From the NCBI RefSeq assembly GCF_014839805.1, contig NC_051138.1:7810983-7874982 (forward strand): a DNA stretch of 64,000 nt. The letters run 5' to 3'. The notes under the pieces are model-generated. The model was not told where the DNA came from, made no database searches, and was given only the letters and a program-made list of their open reading frames with translations. The stretch comes from Manduca sexta. Lineage: Eukaryota > Arthropoda > Insecta > Lepidoptera > Sphingidae. Shown in pieces: positions 1-32,827 of the stretch (its first letter is position 1; each line of letters opens with the position of its first letter). Position numbers and translations under genes: made by a program.

Positions 1-3000
1 TATTTACTTTAAATTTTACACTTAAAATGAACTCTGCAAATATAAACGTTATTACATTTGGAAGGCATCCCGAAAAAAGTTAAGTAATCAAAAATCTTGT
101 TTAGTTATCTCTGAAAATAATTACTTACTGCAAATATTTTTTTTTTCATATTTTTTTTTTTTAAATTTTTCCCTTTATATCCGTAAATGATAATAATAAC
201 ACTTACTTATGTAAAAAAAAAAAACAGGTAGTTATATCTTTTGACGAATCGTGAAATTATTTGTATGAATTACTCAGCCATGACTTTTCTTTCTTATTTT
301 TCTTATCAATGAAGGGTCTAAAATTATTATTTAATGACTCCAAGTTACTAATTTTTGGCACATTATTATTCAATAAGTTTGAGGTTGGTTGGAATTTATT
401 CGAAACATAAAACCAGCGCCCATACAAAAAACGGACATGTCCTTTAAAAGTAAATAAAATGTTCAAAAAAGCATAAAAACAATTGAGAAAAAATATAATA
501 ATTTCTAATAATGAAACGAATAACAATAACTTATGATTATGTGAATGATTTAACGAATTAAATAAACTGAACTGTTTAAGTAATTTATATAATTCAAAAT
601 TCAATCATAATATGCAGCTATTAAATCGGTAAAAAAAATCAATAACTGTAAGTTGATTATAGACTTTGGGTTTTAACTGAGCGAAAACTAAATAATTGGC
701 TAAAGAAAGTAACTAAAATTTACAAACTGGACATGTGCAGCAATAAAATGTTAGCCTTGCAAATATTACTGTAATAAGAATTCAAATCAACGCCTACACT
801 TATAATCTTTAAATGCCTCTAAATTCAATAGCATAACAATAGACTCAGTTTAACGATAAATGCGTCCACGTAAGACCGGTGTCAATACAAACATTGATAA
901 AAATGCGCTCTTTAACAAACCATTTTTATGTGATATATTTATTTTTTCAAACAACATCTGCAGCAATAAATATGTTGGACTTTCAATATTACTCAATAAA
1001 AGCATATTACCGCCTACACATAAAATCTTTAAACTCGCCTCAAATTCAATATATAATAATCGCTGCATACCGATAAATAGTCCAAATAACTACTTCAAAA
1101 TGGTGTTAATTAGTTCAATTTAGGATTAAAAAAGGTATTTCGTTATTAACTCAAAAACTATTCATATTTAAGATAAAAAAGATCATTAAGAGGGAAATAA
1201 AAGAATTGTATTTCCAAGAAGCTAATAATTTTAGGTCAATTATTTTAACTTTAATGTTAATACATATTTGTAAATACAGAGATTGGAATAAAATGTTATC
1301 GTCTAAGTTTTGAAATGAAATAAAATAACAATTCAAATAATGAAATCTATTAACTATGATTTATTATTATAATATGAATTATTGAACGAATTGAATAAAC
1401 TGAACAGTTTAAATTTTTACGATTCAAAATTCAATCATAATATTATGCAGCCATTGAATTTATTTAATAAATTAATTATAGACTATGGGTTTAAAGAGAC
1501 CGAAAACTAAAAACGGCTTAAAAAGTAGCTAATCATAATTTACTTACAAAATATAGTTGTGACAAATATGGCGGAAATTGCTTTAAAATGATTATTTTTT
1601 TAATACAACATAAAGTTTGGTTTGTTAAAAGTTAAAAAGAAGGTAATCAGGCACATAATATGATATAAAATAATTAACGTAATGTCGTTTCTCATTTATT
1701 AAAAATAATGCCAAAAATTCATCAATAAAAACACTGTAAATTGCGATTGTCTCCAAACTATAAAACTTTTGTTATTACGTTCCTTACGCCGACGATATGC
1801 ATCCTACAAGTATAGGAATTATCGTCATAGCATAGACGTGCGCGCGTCAATTTTAATTTCGTTTTCTATTATACACTCAGCAGCGGTTCGGTAGTGTTAC
1901 GTAACGTCATTGCAGGTAGCCAGCAGACTTACGACATAGACTAATATATAATACTGGAAATAGACTGGCAACTCTCAGTTTGAAATTTCATAACGTTGAG
2001 CGACATCTGAGCGCCATACAGGGAAATAAAATAAATATAGCTATGCATGTATATGCATATATAGGTTTCTAACTTTCAAAATAATATATTTAATTCTATG
2101 TCGACCCATCGGTAGAAAAAGTCGTAATTGTAAAACACTGGTTCTTAGTAACAATTTTTGGAATATAATATGCTGTTATGTAAATAACAAATTAGGAATT
2201 TGTTTTATTAAGTGTCAGAATCAGTGTTTTGCAGATAAACTTTGTTCTACGTATGGGTCGAAATGTAATGGTTTGACCCAATTCAAAGATAAATAATACA
2301 ATAGTATATTTTAAACTAATTTATTTCTTTTACACATTTATTAATACATTGTCTTATGTTCCGGGACATTATGTAAAATGTTTTACAAACAACACTACAC
2401 TGATATAAATAGTTCAAATTTCTTATAGAGAGCCTATCTAATGTATGTCACTGACACTTACACAAACACAGTCAATAGGTATTTCTTAAATACGGAAGAA
2501 CTGAAGCTCAATTCAACGTAAATATACAACAAAAAACAAAAATCACAAGAAAATGCGCACGAGTATACAAATTTACCGACAGAAAAATATCTTATGACGT
2601 TTACTAGAAGTTGCTATTGTTTGTTAGCAGTAAACTACTATAAAATACTAAAAATATTGCTATTCGTCCAAATTTATTTTAAAATTATAAGTATTGTAGA
2701 TAATTTTTATAGGAAGTAATAAAATTTATTTTTAAAGCATAACTGCTTGTTTAGTTGTAGCTTAAATAAAAAAAAATACCAGAATTATCAAAATTTATAC
2801 GTACTAAAAGTAACATATAATGAACTAGTCACACTGAGAAAACATATTAAGAAATTAGTGCCATGTATAGGGAGAGATGGCGCTTATTCTAAAAAAAATA
2901 ATTAGTTCGAAGTTACCAGGGCATGACTTACGACTGATATCGATCTATGCAATCGATCCCAAACCCCGCCTCCCAAACGTAGTAAAACAAATTTGCCAAG

Positions 3001-3117
3001 TTATTTTGACCCTTAGGGTGGTCGACCGCCAACTTTGCTGATTGTACATATCACACTTGTTATTTCAATTAGTTACCTACCGTTTAAATCTTGAGACTTG
3101 GTACGATGATTTTACAT
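1..3117. other. AT-rich non-genic stretch with diverged duplications
   Basis: I see no convincing gene here. ORFs are short, AT-driven and without family features. The sequence contains imperfect copies of itself: 736-868 resembles 958-1083, and about 540-725 resembles 1371-1555 (shared core around 'attcaaaattcaatcataat'). A segment at 226-400 (core 'ataagtttgaggttggttg') recurs at about 28209-28310. These look like old members of one or two dispersed repeat families. Confidence 0.6.
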
Positions 3118-3410
3118 ACATTATATATACAAACATAATATCACGCCTTTATCCCATAGTAGTAGGCAGAGACTATGGATTGCCATTTTGTACGATTCTA
3201 ACATAGTTCTCTCGCTTCCTCCATCAGCATCAATCTTTTCATGCATTCCCACTGGTTCAGGTTTATTTGACCCTTTACTAATAATGTCAGTTATCTGACA
3301 ATTGAAGGTTCGATGTGGTCGATCCCTATCGGCTTTTATGTCCACATTCGCCTTATATGTTATCCTTTTTATCAGTCTCCTAACATCCATCCTCTCACAA
3401 TTTCGAAAGC
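3118..3410. repeat. Dispersed repeat of lepidopteran type
   Basis: The start ('aatatcacgcctttatccca' followed by 'tagtaggcagag') resembles a dispersed non-autonomous repeat I know from moth and butterfly genomes. An 89-codon open frame on the minus strand spans it but shows no domain. I take the frame to be incidental. The exact family and ends are not determined. Confidence 0.4.
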
Positions 3411-3723
3411 ACCTTCCCGATAATCTGTGACTACCGATATGACATTATTCGTAGAAATTTAATATCATTATAATTTAAAAAGTTGCAATATATGTGTAAA
3501 TATGTAGGTTTAAGACGAACTTATAAATTCGTTTTTCAGATTTTGACTTCCGTTACTGAATCCGGTATGCCTTTCCGGATATATAGGCCTAGCCTGAAAG
3601 TAGAGAGGATAGAGGTTTGATAGAGGTGGACAGAGGCAAGAAGCCTGAAGAACATCTCGGAAAGGATATTATAGTGGCGCCACAGGAAAATGTGAATAAA
3701 TTTAAAAATAGCGCCAAAAGTTG

Positions 3724-3802
3724 TTAGGAGTCTTTCAGCAGCGCCACGTCGCGCACGCCCACCGCCACGCCGCCCGACACCGACCCGCCCGCCTCGTCCA
3801 AT
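3724..3802 (-). CDS. Possible terminal coding exon of an unidentified gene
   Basis: On the minus strand an acceptor-like sequence (gtgtgtgcgcag) at 3803-3804 is followed by one base and then 25 codons ending in TAA at 3724-3726. The peptide starts LDEAGGSVSGG and ends VALLKDS. Nearly all codons end in G or C, the same composition as the GC-rich ABCC10 exons nearby and unlike the surrounding AT-rich DNA. I do not recognise the protein. It could be the last exon of a gene entering from higher coordinates, which would have to skip over ABCC10, or an exon fossil. The acceptor has a weak pyrimidine tract. Confidence 0.35.
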
Positions 3803-5127
3803 CTGCGCACACACACATCTCTATACTATATTTAATAAAGTTAATAGGCATGAAATAAAGTAAGTATATTTTTATCCTTTATTTTTTCACAGACCGAAAG
3901 ACGCCATTGTTCAAAGAGAATATAATCACTACGTTTTAGCCATTGTTTTTAAAGGCGACCAAGAATTGTGAATTGTTCTGCTAATTTTGTGGCTGACTGT
4001 ACACTCTCACATAGCAAATGGAGCACATTGGTCTATGAAAATTTGTACCCTGATATATTATGTAATTAGTACTACAGAAACGGTTTTTATTCAAATATGG
4101 TACGTAAATACAGCAAGAAAGGGATAAAAATTGGAAAAAGAAATGAGCGATGTCTTCCCCAGTCGGAGAAACATAATCAGTTGTGCTGTGTACAGAGCTA
4201 TCCTGGGACAAGACACATTGTGTAATTTAGGGATAAATAGTAGCGTATAATATGTTCATCCAGCACATTCTCTATCAGTGGGCCAAATTTCAACCAAATT
4301 TGTCAAGCAATTGCTGTGTTTATTAGTAACAAACATCCAAATAATTCATTTAGGTACATATTACGATGCTTTCCTCTATGAGGGATACCTACGTACATTT
4401 CCACAGTTTCACAAAAAAAAACATTGTCGACTTATGTTGCATTTCAACAAATTTTATTATTGTATTTACCAAGCCCAATAACTTTGTTATGCTGTAAACT
4501 CAAATCACATGCCGTAGAAATGAATGATATCAAAAGTAGTACCTGTTAGGAAAAACTATATGGAGCGTAATGTATGCAAACTGTAGCAATCCACCCCACC
4601 AACCTCGAATAGCGATACCAATCAGAAAATCAAAATATGATCATGATGGTGGTGAATGCAGAAAAGGGAAATGATCATACGCGTGTTTATGTTTGTTAGC
4701 TACTTTTGTAGTACGATTATCATCATAGATTCTCATACTTATTTCATCAGCCGTTCATTTTGAGAATCAATTACTTGCTAGTGCCCCTGAAATTATCCCA
4801 GCCCCCGAAATCTTCCTAGTACTTATATCATCTCCGTTTCTCTAAGTTAAAACTTACATCCTTATTACTACCTGTTCAATTTTCAATAAAATATCTTTAT
4901 ACACACCAAAGCCAGCAGGCCCAGCGGATAGCGCCGCCGAGCTTGTTTTGCGACAATCAAGCAGTTGGACTGCACTCACGCTCTTCCCGGAGGGACATAC
5001 CGTAATGACGTGCAGTGAACAATATTCAACGGGTCCAACATTATTTAGATAGTTAATATTCCAACATTCAAACTTCAAAGTCAGTGCTACTCTATAAAAC
5101 AGATGTTTTTGAAAGAAATATATTTTA
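3803..5127. other. Non-genic stretch, one weak exon-like patch
   Basis: Mostly AT-rich without recognisable genes. On the minus strand about 4890-5000 is unusually GC-rich. It has an open frame that includes VQLLDCRKTSSAALSAGPAG and ends at a donor-like AACAG/GTAGTA near 4869. The phase does not join directly to the exon at 3724-3802 and I know no matching protein, so I do not call it coding. Confidence 0.3.
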
Positions 5128-5361
5128 CTAGCTTTTTACTTTTTCGGGATAATTTTTTTCCGACTTACTTGATATGTATAGTTATCTGTTATATTATGAC
5201 CAAATTACACAAAATCATAATAAATTGTAGCCTATGTGTTATTCTGATGTATAATCAATATTTCTGTAGTTTCATTCAAATCCGTTCAGTAGTTTTTTCA
5301 TGAAAGAGGAACAAACATACATTCATCTTCAGAAACTTTCGCTTTTATAATATTAGTAGGA
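5128..5361 (-). mobile_element. Non-autonomous Helitron
   Basis: On the minus strand the element begins TCCTACTAATATTATAAA, followed by 'gcgaaagttt', and ends in AAAAGCTAG. These are the TC start and CTAG end of short Helitrons common in Lepidoptera. It is about 234 bp with no coding capacity. Confidence 0.6.
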
Positions 5362-7555
5362 CTAGTACTGAATTCACTGTCACTCAATAAATTTGGCCCA
5401 ACCCAAGAGTTTCGTGTTCCGAGGGATTCAGTGATAATATTTTTATAAGCTATCACTATTATCGATCTCAGTCATATTAATACTGTAAATATTACTAAAC
5501 TATAGACTAAAGCAATCATACTGCAAAATTAGTTAATGATCACGCTGGTAAAAAGTCTAACAAAACACCACACAGCTTTTCCGTAAACTCGGCAATTATA
5601 AAATTTACGAAATATTGCAAACGTGGTACCGGCTTTGGTTGCATATTACCTTTACTAACGAAAATATACAAACAAACGCCCATAAAAGAGCGTTATTACC
5701 CACTTTGAGATACACTGACCTTTTGCTTATTTATGTTCAAAATAAAAAAAATAGACATGTAGATGTGTAAAATAAATTTTAATTAAAATATTTAATCATT
5801 AAGAGACTAATAACTAATACTAAAACTATTAACTATTCATACCTACAACATAAGACATTTAACATCTTCCAATATAATTTATATTATTAGGCATGTAAAA
5901 AAATACTTCTTGTCATTATAATAAAATCTACTTATCAACATTATAATTAATTTATTACACAAATAGCTTATTTTCGATCATATTATAGATATTATATAAA
6001 ATTGATTAAACAAATTAATCAATAAGAGTCGCAAATGGTTTTTTTAATTTAAAATACGTAAATGATATTTTCGTTATTTCGTTGTGTCTTGTGACTCATC
6101 ACAATGAAAAATCTTTACGTTACACATTCGTTATCCAGTGGCGTAAAAAATAGTAGCTGGAAAAAATATATTTGAGTAGGCATTTCTCATGTCAGGTGGG
6201 CCCCACTTTAATTATATTGCTACGGGGCTTTACAGTTATCTTTATAAAGGTATTAATAATTGCCATTACCAAGCTTTCTATGTTCTATCCGTTTACCAAT
6301 AACATGTGACTCAAGATATTCAATCTTTTACGCCAACATCAAAAACCTGGTGCAAACAAATAAATAAACTTGTATGGTTTTTAACATAACATTAATTATG
6401 TAAATCGACTAAGTATATTATATTATTATATACGTACATCGTCTATCCATCTATGATATTGGCCTATTTTAAAAACCTACTATAAAAGTCAAATCAATGA
6501 AAATGACCAAATCACTCACAGCCATATACTAAACACATAAAATTATAAATTATGTAATCATAGTTTTAAACCTAATTTTAGCAATGCAACTTCTGAACTC
6601 AATATTCGCAACTCGCTGTTGCAGGATAATATTTTCCCAGACAATGAACCCTTCGTATACGAACCAGTTAGAGCTAAGACTAGAGGTGTGCGATCTATAA
6701 GTCTTACTTTCAATTTTGTATAAAATTTTAGGGGATTTTAGGTTTTTCTCTAATTTCGATCTTTGCAACTTCTCTTTGTTTTTTATTGCAAACAGTAAGG
6801 GTTAATGGTCAAATGGTTCATTTATTTATCGTTACAGTTGCAATTCAATTTATTTGTTGTTGTTATGTTTTTTCCAACGAATAATTATTATAAGATAATT
6901 GAAAAACTAGGTCTTAGTATGAAGACAGGAAATGTCAACTTTAACTACCATTCAAGCTTTTAATATCGAGTAGTTATAAATAACGACGCCGATTTCCATT
7001 GACTAGTTACATAGATCAGTCTCGAAATACATTATCTACTGACTTCGATAAAAGATTTTAATAGCTTTTTCCAATCCAACTCGAAAATAGACCAATCGGC
7101 ATTAAGATTTTATTTGACATACTTACAACTATACATTGGGATATATTTGGATTGGTTTAATCTCGGGATCTTATCGGAGATTAAAATTGGGATCGTTATA
7201 TTGAAAACGGTCCCATATGCACAATAATACAATCCATTATACAAATGATCTGTATAAGTTTATGGTGACCTGATATTTTACTACTTGACTCACAAAAATC
7301 ACATAAATAATCCATTATGCGCGATACAATCGTTTAAGTGGAAACATGAATGACTGGTCAAATTGGTCAATTATCAACATAGAGACGAAATCTGCCGTGA
7401 TAATTTTTTTTTTTATCGTTGCTTTAAAAAGTAAGGATTAAGTTTGCATACCTTAGCATAGAAAATAGCAACATTACATCAACCTATTGAGAGATAACCT
7501 TAACGAATAATAAATATCATGTTAAATTATAACCAAAATTATTACATTATGCATA
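5362..7555. other. AT-rich non-genic stretch
   Basis: No gene, RNA or repeat that I can name. Only short AT-driven open frames are present. Confidence 0.6.
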
Positions 7556-7868
7556 TTAATCACACCAGCGGTTACTACCAGGTGGTAGGATATATTTTAT
7601 ATCCATCCGGATAACGACCAACGTACACAAGGTGTTAAAACCCACAACAGTGGCCCATGTAAGTGTGTCATTTTCTGTGATCAGCCTGTGTATGATGAGA
7701 TGACAGATGAAGCGCCTTCGACGACAGTCGTCACAATTATGCTGGACAGGCCAGAATAATTGTAGTGTCTGTCGACTGATAATCACCTCTCGTCAATCGA
7801 CATTTTATTGGATCCCACTCCACTTACCATCAGTGGGGTCAGTTTGCCGTGCTCGTAACAAAAAAAAA
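7556..7868 (+). repeat. Retroposon fragment (SINE or non-LTR 3' end)
   Basis: The 3' part reads 'cttaccatcagtggggtcag' then 'tttgccgtgctcgtaac' and finishes in an A-run. This is a characteristic tail of lepidopteran non-LTR/SINE retroposons. The 5' boundary is approximate. Two antiparallel open frames across it (7556-7786 minus, 7707-7889 plus) carry no domain. Confidence 0.5.
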
Positions 7869-8099
7869 CGATTTATAATTATTTTTTGACCTTCGAAATG
7901 TAAAAATATTAAATGTCAGCTACAAAAATAATTACATACTAAATAAAAAAAAAAAAACAAAATCGTCAAGTACAACCTCTCATATAAGCAAAGTGTAACC
8001 ATAAATAAGTTTTACGAATTATCACATTATTTTAGTTTCCATTTCAATATCACTCCTAAATGTGTGTAACCATAATATTATACATTCAAGCTGTATATT

Positions 8100-8105
8100 T
8101 TTATT
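8100..8105 (-). terminator. Candidate polyadenylation signal of ABCC10
   Basis: AATAAA on the minus strand, about 130 bases beyond the ABCC10 stop codon. It is the nearest good match I see. In an AT-rich region it could also be chance. Confidence 0.35.
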
Positions 8106-8237
8106 TTGGCATACTTAAATACATAGCAACAAATTAGCAAAAATGGAAAACATAATTTACACGTATTGTACATTATATTTGCAAGCATTATATAATATGG
8201 AATATGTTAATACCTTAGTTAATAATATACGTATCGT

Positions 8238-27795
<19,558 letters not shown>

Positions 27796-29194
27796 CTTAA
27801 ATTAGGAGTATCCCTTGCTACAACTATAAAATAATAGATAAAAATATTTTACTATCTCATTGCTTCATTGTACACAGTTTGTACAGTTGACACTTAGCAA
27901 ACACTTTGGTGCTTTTATCTAACAGGGCTGTCAATGCCCAACTGTCAAATAAAAAAAAATCCTAGTCAAATACTAGAAGGGGACAAAAATCTGCTTAATC
28001 CCAACAAATTGCCCCCAAAAAACATACCACCAAAGTAAAATTGTAAATAATCTTTTTTTATTTGTCTCTGAGAATAACCGCGAAGACAATATTTTAAACA
28101 TTTTCAGATATATCTGCGACCATTTAAATAGTAAACAAATACGGTTATTTACTATAAAAATATTTATTATTATAACTGACAGCTAGTTATCAGAAAAACA
28201 TAAAAATTCTAGGTAGTTATACGTATGTAACCTATTCCACCGCTTTTGACGAATCATTATTTATTTTATTATGATTATTATCCAATAAGTTTGAGGTTGG
28301 TTGAAATAAAGAACCAATATATATATATAAATATATATTGGTTATATATAACTTATGTGTAAATTACAATATATAAGGTCAGTCGGGGGAAGTGCGCCAT
28401 AAAATTTTCATAGCTGGATTCAATGCAAAATAATTTCTTTTTGTGCTGACTTAAGAATGTAATTTTATTAATTTAAGAATATTTGGTATTTTGTGATAAC
28501 AACCTATAGCCATTCAAGGAAATCGGACCATAAATTAATAATATTTTGCTCAAAGTAAAAAATGGTAGTAGGCGCACTTGCCTCCGGAAATGGGGTAAGT
28601 GCGCCTGTGTAAAAAAAAACGCCAATATGAAACATTATAAAGAAAACACACACTTTAGTCCATAGAGAAATAAGTTTTACCCGCATTGCTCTTGGATAAT
28701 TTTTAATCACTCAATATTATAACAAACTATGGTAGTCAAATCAAATTCGGGGCAAGTGCGCCATATATATGTAAACCAGGGCTTGAAAACATTTTAGATT
28801 TTTTTTTGATATATAATTTTTTGCTATGTTAGAGTTTTGTGTGCGGATATGTTGGAATAAAAAAATGGTAACCCTAATATAAAATCCATTTTATTTCTAA
28901 AAACTAAAAAAAACATTCAAAAATGTAGAAATTAACAATTTTGAATGCGTTATAACTCAATTACTTAGAATTTGGCCTTATGACATTTGATATGTATTAG
29001 CTGCATTATACCCAGATAACGTGCCTGATCGAACAGTTGCAACCTATTCACGTAAAGTTGCTCTACACCAAGGTATTTCAGTTTTTCTTTTGTAAAAACG
29101 AATTAACTAATACGCCCTTTTATTTAAGTCGGCTCAAAACAAAATACCTTGAGTACAAAAAAATCTGCTGTTAAGTATAACATTTTATTAACAA
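27796..29194. other. Upstream region of ABCC10, non-genic
   Basis: This holds the presumed ABCC10 promoter and 5' UTR, though I cannot point to a specific TATA box or initiator. From about 28374 to 28770 a short motif of the form GGGGnAAGTGCGCC occurs four times in mixed orientation, probably belonging to an old non-autonomous transposon. A copy of the repeat seen at 226-400 lies near 28209-28310. Confidence 0.5.
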
Positions 29195-30088
29195 TCTATA
29201 CTATTATATAAAGCTGAAGAGTTTGTTTGTTTGTTTGTTTGTTTGTTTGTTTGAACGTGCTAATCTCAGGAACTACCGGTCCAAACCGAAAAATTCTTTT
29301 TACGTTGGATAGCCCTTTGTTCGTGGAGTGCTATAGGCTATATATCATCACGCTATACCCAATAGGAGCGGGGCAGTAATGGCTAATCTCAGAAACTACC
29401 GGTCCAAACTGAAAAATTCTTTTTGCGTTGGATAGCCCTTTGTTCTTGGAGTGCTATAGGCTATATATCATCACGCTATACCCAATAGGAGCGGAGCAGT
29501 AATGGCTAATCTCAAGAACTACCGATTCGAACTGAAAACATATTTTTGTGTTGAATAGTCCTTTGTTTGTGGAGTGCTCAAAGTTATATATCATCACGCT
29601 ATGACCAATAGGAGCGGAGCAGTAATGGCTAATCTCAGGAACTACCGTGTTTGAACTGAAAAATCTTTTTGTGTTGGATAGCCCTTTGTCCCTGGAGTGC
29701 TATAGGCTATATATCATCACGCTATGACCAATCGGAGCGGTGCAGTAATGAAACATGTTGCAAAAACGGGGAAAAATTATTAGTTTTGAGAGCTTCCGTT
29801 GCGTGCGCTGCGTAAACGGTTAAAGTTATGCAACAATGATGTATGACGGGATTATTCCTCTTAAAAAGTTCTATAAAATAATATTATAAAACAAAGTACC
29901 CCGCTGCATCTGTCTGCCTGAACGTGTTAAACTCAAAAACTACCCAATGTATTAAGATGAAATTTGGTATGGAGACAGTTTGAGACCCTGGGAAGAACAT
30001 AGGCTCCCGGGAAACTACTACCGTTATAACGGAAAACTTTAGCCTGAAAAACTTTATAACGCGGGCGGAGCCGCGGGCAAAAGCTAGT
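29195..30088 (+). mobile_element. Non-autonomous Helitron with four internal tandem units
   Basis: Same family as 10468-11760: TCTATACTATTATATAAAGC start, (GTTT)n, then four ~122-bp units beginning 'gctaatctcag', and an end of GCGGGCGGAGCCGCGGGC plus AAAAGCTAG/T. The P-like transposon homology (copy A) begins immediately after it. Confidence 0.75.
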
Positions 30089-31107
30089 CTTACTTAAAGT
30101 TGTGAAAATGTTTACTTATACTTTTTAAAATTTAGGATGTTAATTTTGACAAATCACACTAATGATGAGGCTAAGGTATAATCGTTATTGAACGTATTCG
30201 ATTATCGATTACCATTTTATAAAACTTGATATCGATAGTTGCATAATTATTTAGTATGTTCATGATATAAATATTTTTTTTATTGAATTATCTATTTATT
30301 ATTGGTAAGCCATTTCCATTTATGTTTTTTTTAAACCCTATACCACTTACAGTTATCATTGTGTTAACTATTTAAATCGTGAAAACATTAGATATATTAA
30401 TTATAGATTTTTTTACCAATAAATGTGATAAATTACAAACAACTCGAATATTTGCAAAAATAATAAAATTAAATCTAAATGCAAATTTTTATATTATCGA
30501 TTTATTTTATTTCAATGGCGATTTGCGATAGTCCGTGATTGTTCATTATGATAATGAGTGGCACTTCAAAATAAAATATGATATTACCTGTAGTAAATTT
30601 TACCGAAAAAATACGAAACTTCATGTGAAGGAGCTGTCAAAATTATCATCCTATATTTGATAACGTATAGTTACTAATTAGAATTGGGTAGGACATGACA
30701 TGAAAAAGAGTTTGTAAGAGTAGCCTCATTTTAACATTGAGCCGGTACAATGTCCTACTTCAAATTAGGCGAGGCGTACTGAGGCGAGGCGCTTTAATGT
30801 GCGCCTTACAGTATTTTGTAATGATAACACTCAAAATACTTTCCTCTGACTCGCGACTCGAAACGCAGTACCATAATGTTCATTGTAAAATAACGTCCTA
30901 TTGTAATTGTCTACCTCTCTGTCCTCGTCCTATAGTTAACCACGGAGAATGAGTAACGCGACTGCCGCGACATAAAGTTTAAAGTAGTACAATATATAAT
31001 TTTGAGCCACTCTTCCTTTTTGACGTTATGTACGGGACAAATGTACCGCTTCTTATATGTCCTACTCAACAAGTTACTTTTCCTTGCTCGAACAGTAATA
31101 TTCATTA

Positions 31108-31733
31108 ATGTTTTATTTTTCAGATATTACTAAAGTATTTTCGGACCATATCTACTGCCTTACAAGTAGGTCCCGAAGACACGCGGTATACTCAAATTGG
31201 TTTATTCCAAAAAGATATAAAACATTTACGAAAGCGAAGGGAAGACGATTTTCACCAGAGGAAAAAAAATTGTCATTGTCTTTATTCAAAAAAACGTCCT
31301 AAATATTACAAACTTTTATGCAAGTATTTTACTCTACCATCATCAAGAACTGTAAAAGCCAAATTAATATAATCGCAGGAATAAATCCTATAATTTTCCA
31401 CTGTTGGAAATAAAGGAAAAATATTGTTTTTGCTTTGGTCTTTTGTCTGTGTCATATGATCCATACAAAGATACAAGAGTTTGCTTCACATTAAAAATGC
31501 TCTTTTCTAATTACGATTTTGTTTTTATAATAATATGCATAAAAAAATATTTTAATGAGCCAATAGCATATTATTTCACAAATGGACTTAATAAGATAGA
31601 GCTAAAAATATTAATACGAACTGTCTTGGAAGATGCCATTGATGCTGGGCTTAACGTAATCAACACAACATGCGACCAGGCACCCGTTAATGTCGGTCCC
31701 ATAACAGAGTTGGTTAAAGAAAGATGTAACTAA
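31108..31733 (+). pseudogene. P-element/THAP9-like transposase fragment, copy A
   Basis: Two overlapping-frame pieces. The first has GRRFSPEEKKLSLSLFKKTS followed, in another frame, by a 'LPSSRTVK' segment. This is the leucine-rich region that follows the THAP domain in P-element-type transposases. The second (31404-31733) has SVSYDPYKDTRV, then NEPIAYYFTNG and INTTCDQAPVN, corresponding to the catalytic-core start and the conserved 'CDQG.N'-like block. The frames are broken and the C-terminal half is missing, so it cannot encode an active enzyme. Confidence 0.6.
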
Positions 31734-31945
31734 AGCTGTATATTTACGGAAAGGAAAATACTGGTAACATGACATAATATGCGTTAAAGGACAAATAACA
31801 ACCCCGTTTATGAGCTGTTGCGGCTGAACATTTAACGGCAAGAGCAGAATTCCAGCAGAATGTCGTCAGTTAGTAGATTTCACACTTTTACTTAACAATT
31901 TATTTAATTCATTGAACGGGTGTAGCGATTTTTATTTATTGTAAA

Positions 31946-32091
31946 CTAGCTTTTGCCCGCGGCTCCGCCCGCGTGATATAGTTTTCGTTTAAATCTCTCA
32001 AAAGTTATAAAGTTCCCCCCTTTTTGCTACAGTTTTCATTACTGCTCCGCTCCTTTTGATCATAACGTGATGATATATAACCTATAGTCAC
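31946..32091 (-). mobile_element. Helitron 3' stub in copy A
   Basis: On the minus strand it ends GCGGGCGGAGCCGCGGGC plus AAAAGCTAG, matching the complete ~255-bp Helitrons at 43186-43441 and 57466-57720. Its 5' part has been deleted along with neighbouring sequence. Confidence 0.65.
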
Positions 32092-32109
32092 AACGTAGTA
32101 GTAGTGATA

Positions 32110-32312
32110 CACAACCTTGAAAATTCCTCTAGAGAATTTCCCAGGTTTGTAGGTTTCCTCACGATGTTTTCCTTCACCGTTGAAGCAAGCGATAATTCAC
32201 AAAGAATATACACATAATATTTTTAGAGAAGTCAGAGGTGTGTGCCTTTGGATTTGAACCTGCGGACATTCGTCTTGGCAGTCCGTTCCACAATCAACTA
32301 GGCCAACGCCGC
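32110..32312 (-). repeat. tRNA-derived SINE, 3'-truncated, in copy A
   Basis: Minus strand: head 'ggcgttggcctagttgattg', then 'gaaggaaaacatcgtgagga'. It matches the complete SINE copies in B and C but lacks their last ~110 bp. Confidence 0.65.
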
Positions 32313-32827
32313 TTTTTTGTTCACGTATTGTTTATTATTATTTATACAGATATTTTTTTATCTTTCACGTTCATATTTAAATGGTAAAAGGTGCTGCCCT
32401 TGCTGTCCCATCTTAAAAATAGAATATGTACCTACAAAAATGATTAGCAGTCTCATAAGATTGATTTCTTGTGACTACAGTGTTTACGGTCCCTTACTAA
32501 AAGATCCTTTAAAATTACCATAAGGGCAAACGACTTTGATTTGAGTTTAAAATAGATAAATTATCAAGTCCAAGTGTGATTCTTTTACTGATGTATCCTT
32601 CATGGACAAAAGCTTCAGCGTAAAATTAACATTTCAAAATGTTAAAGTGCCTTAAACAAAAATACCATTTCTTAATTTTTCTACTCTGAGTACGATTATG
32701 TATTTTTCATATTTTTGAATACTTAATTTCAAAGAAACAAAAAATAAAACCGAGAAATTCTTGATGACGTCACACATACAGTTGAATAAAGTTGTTCCTT
32801 GGTCCACCTTTCTTTTATTAAAAACTA

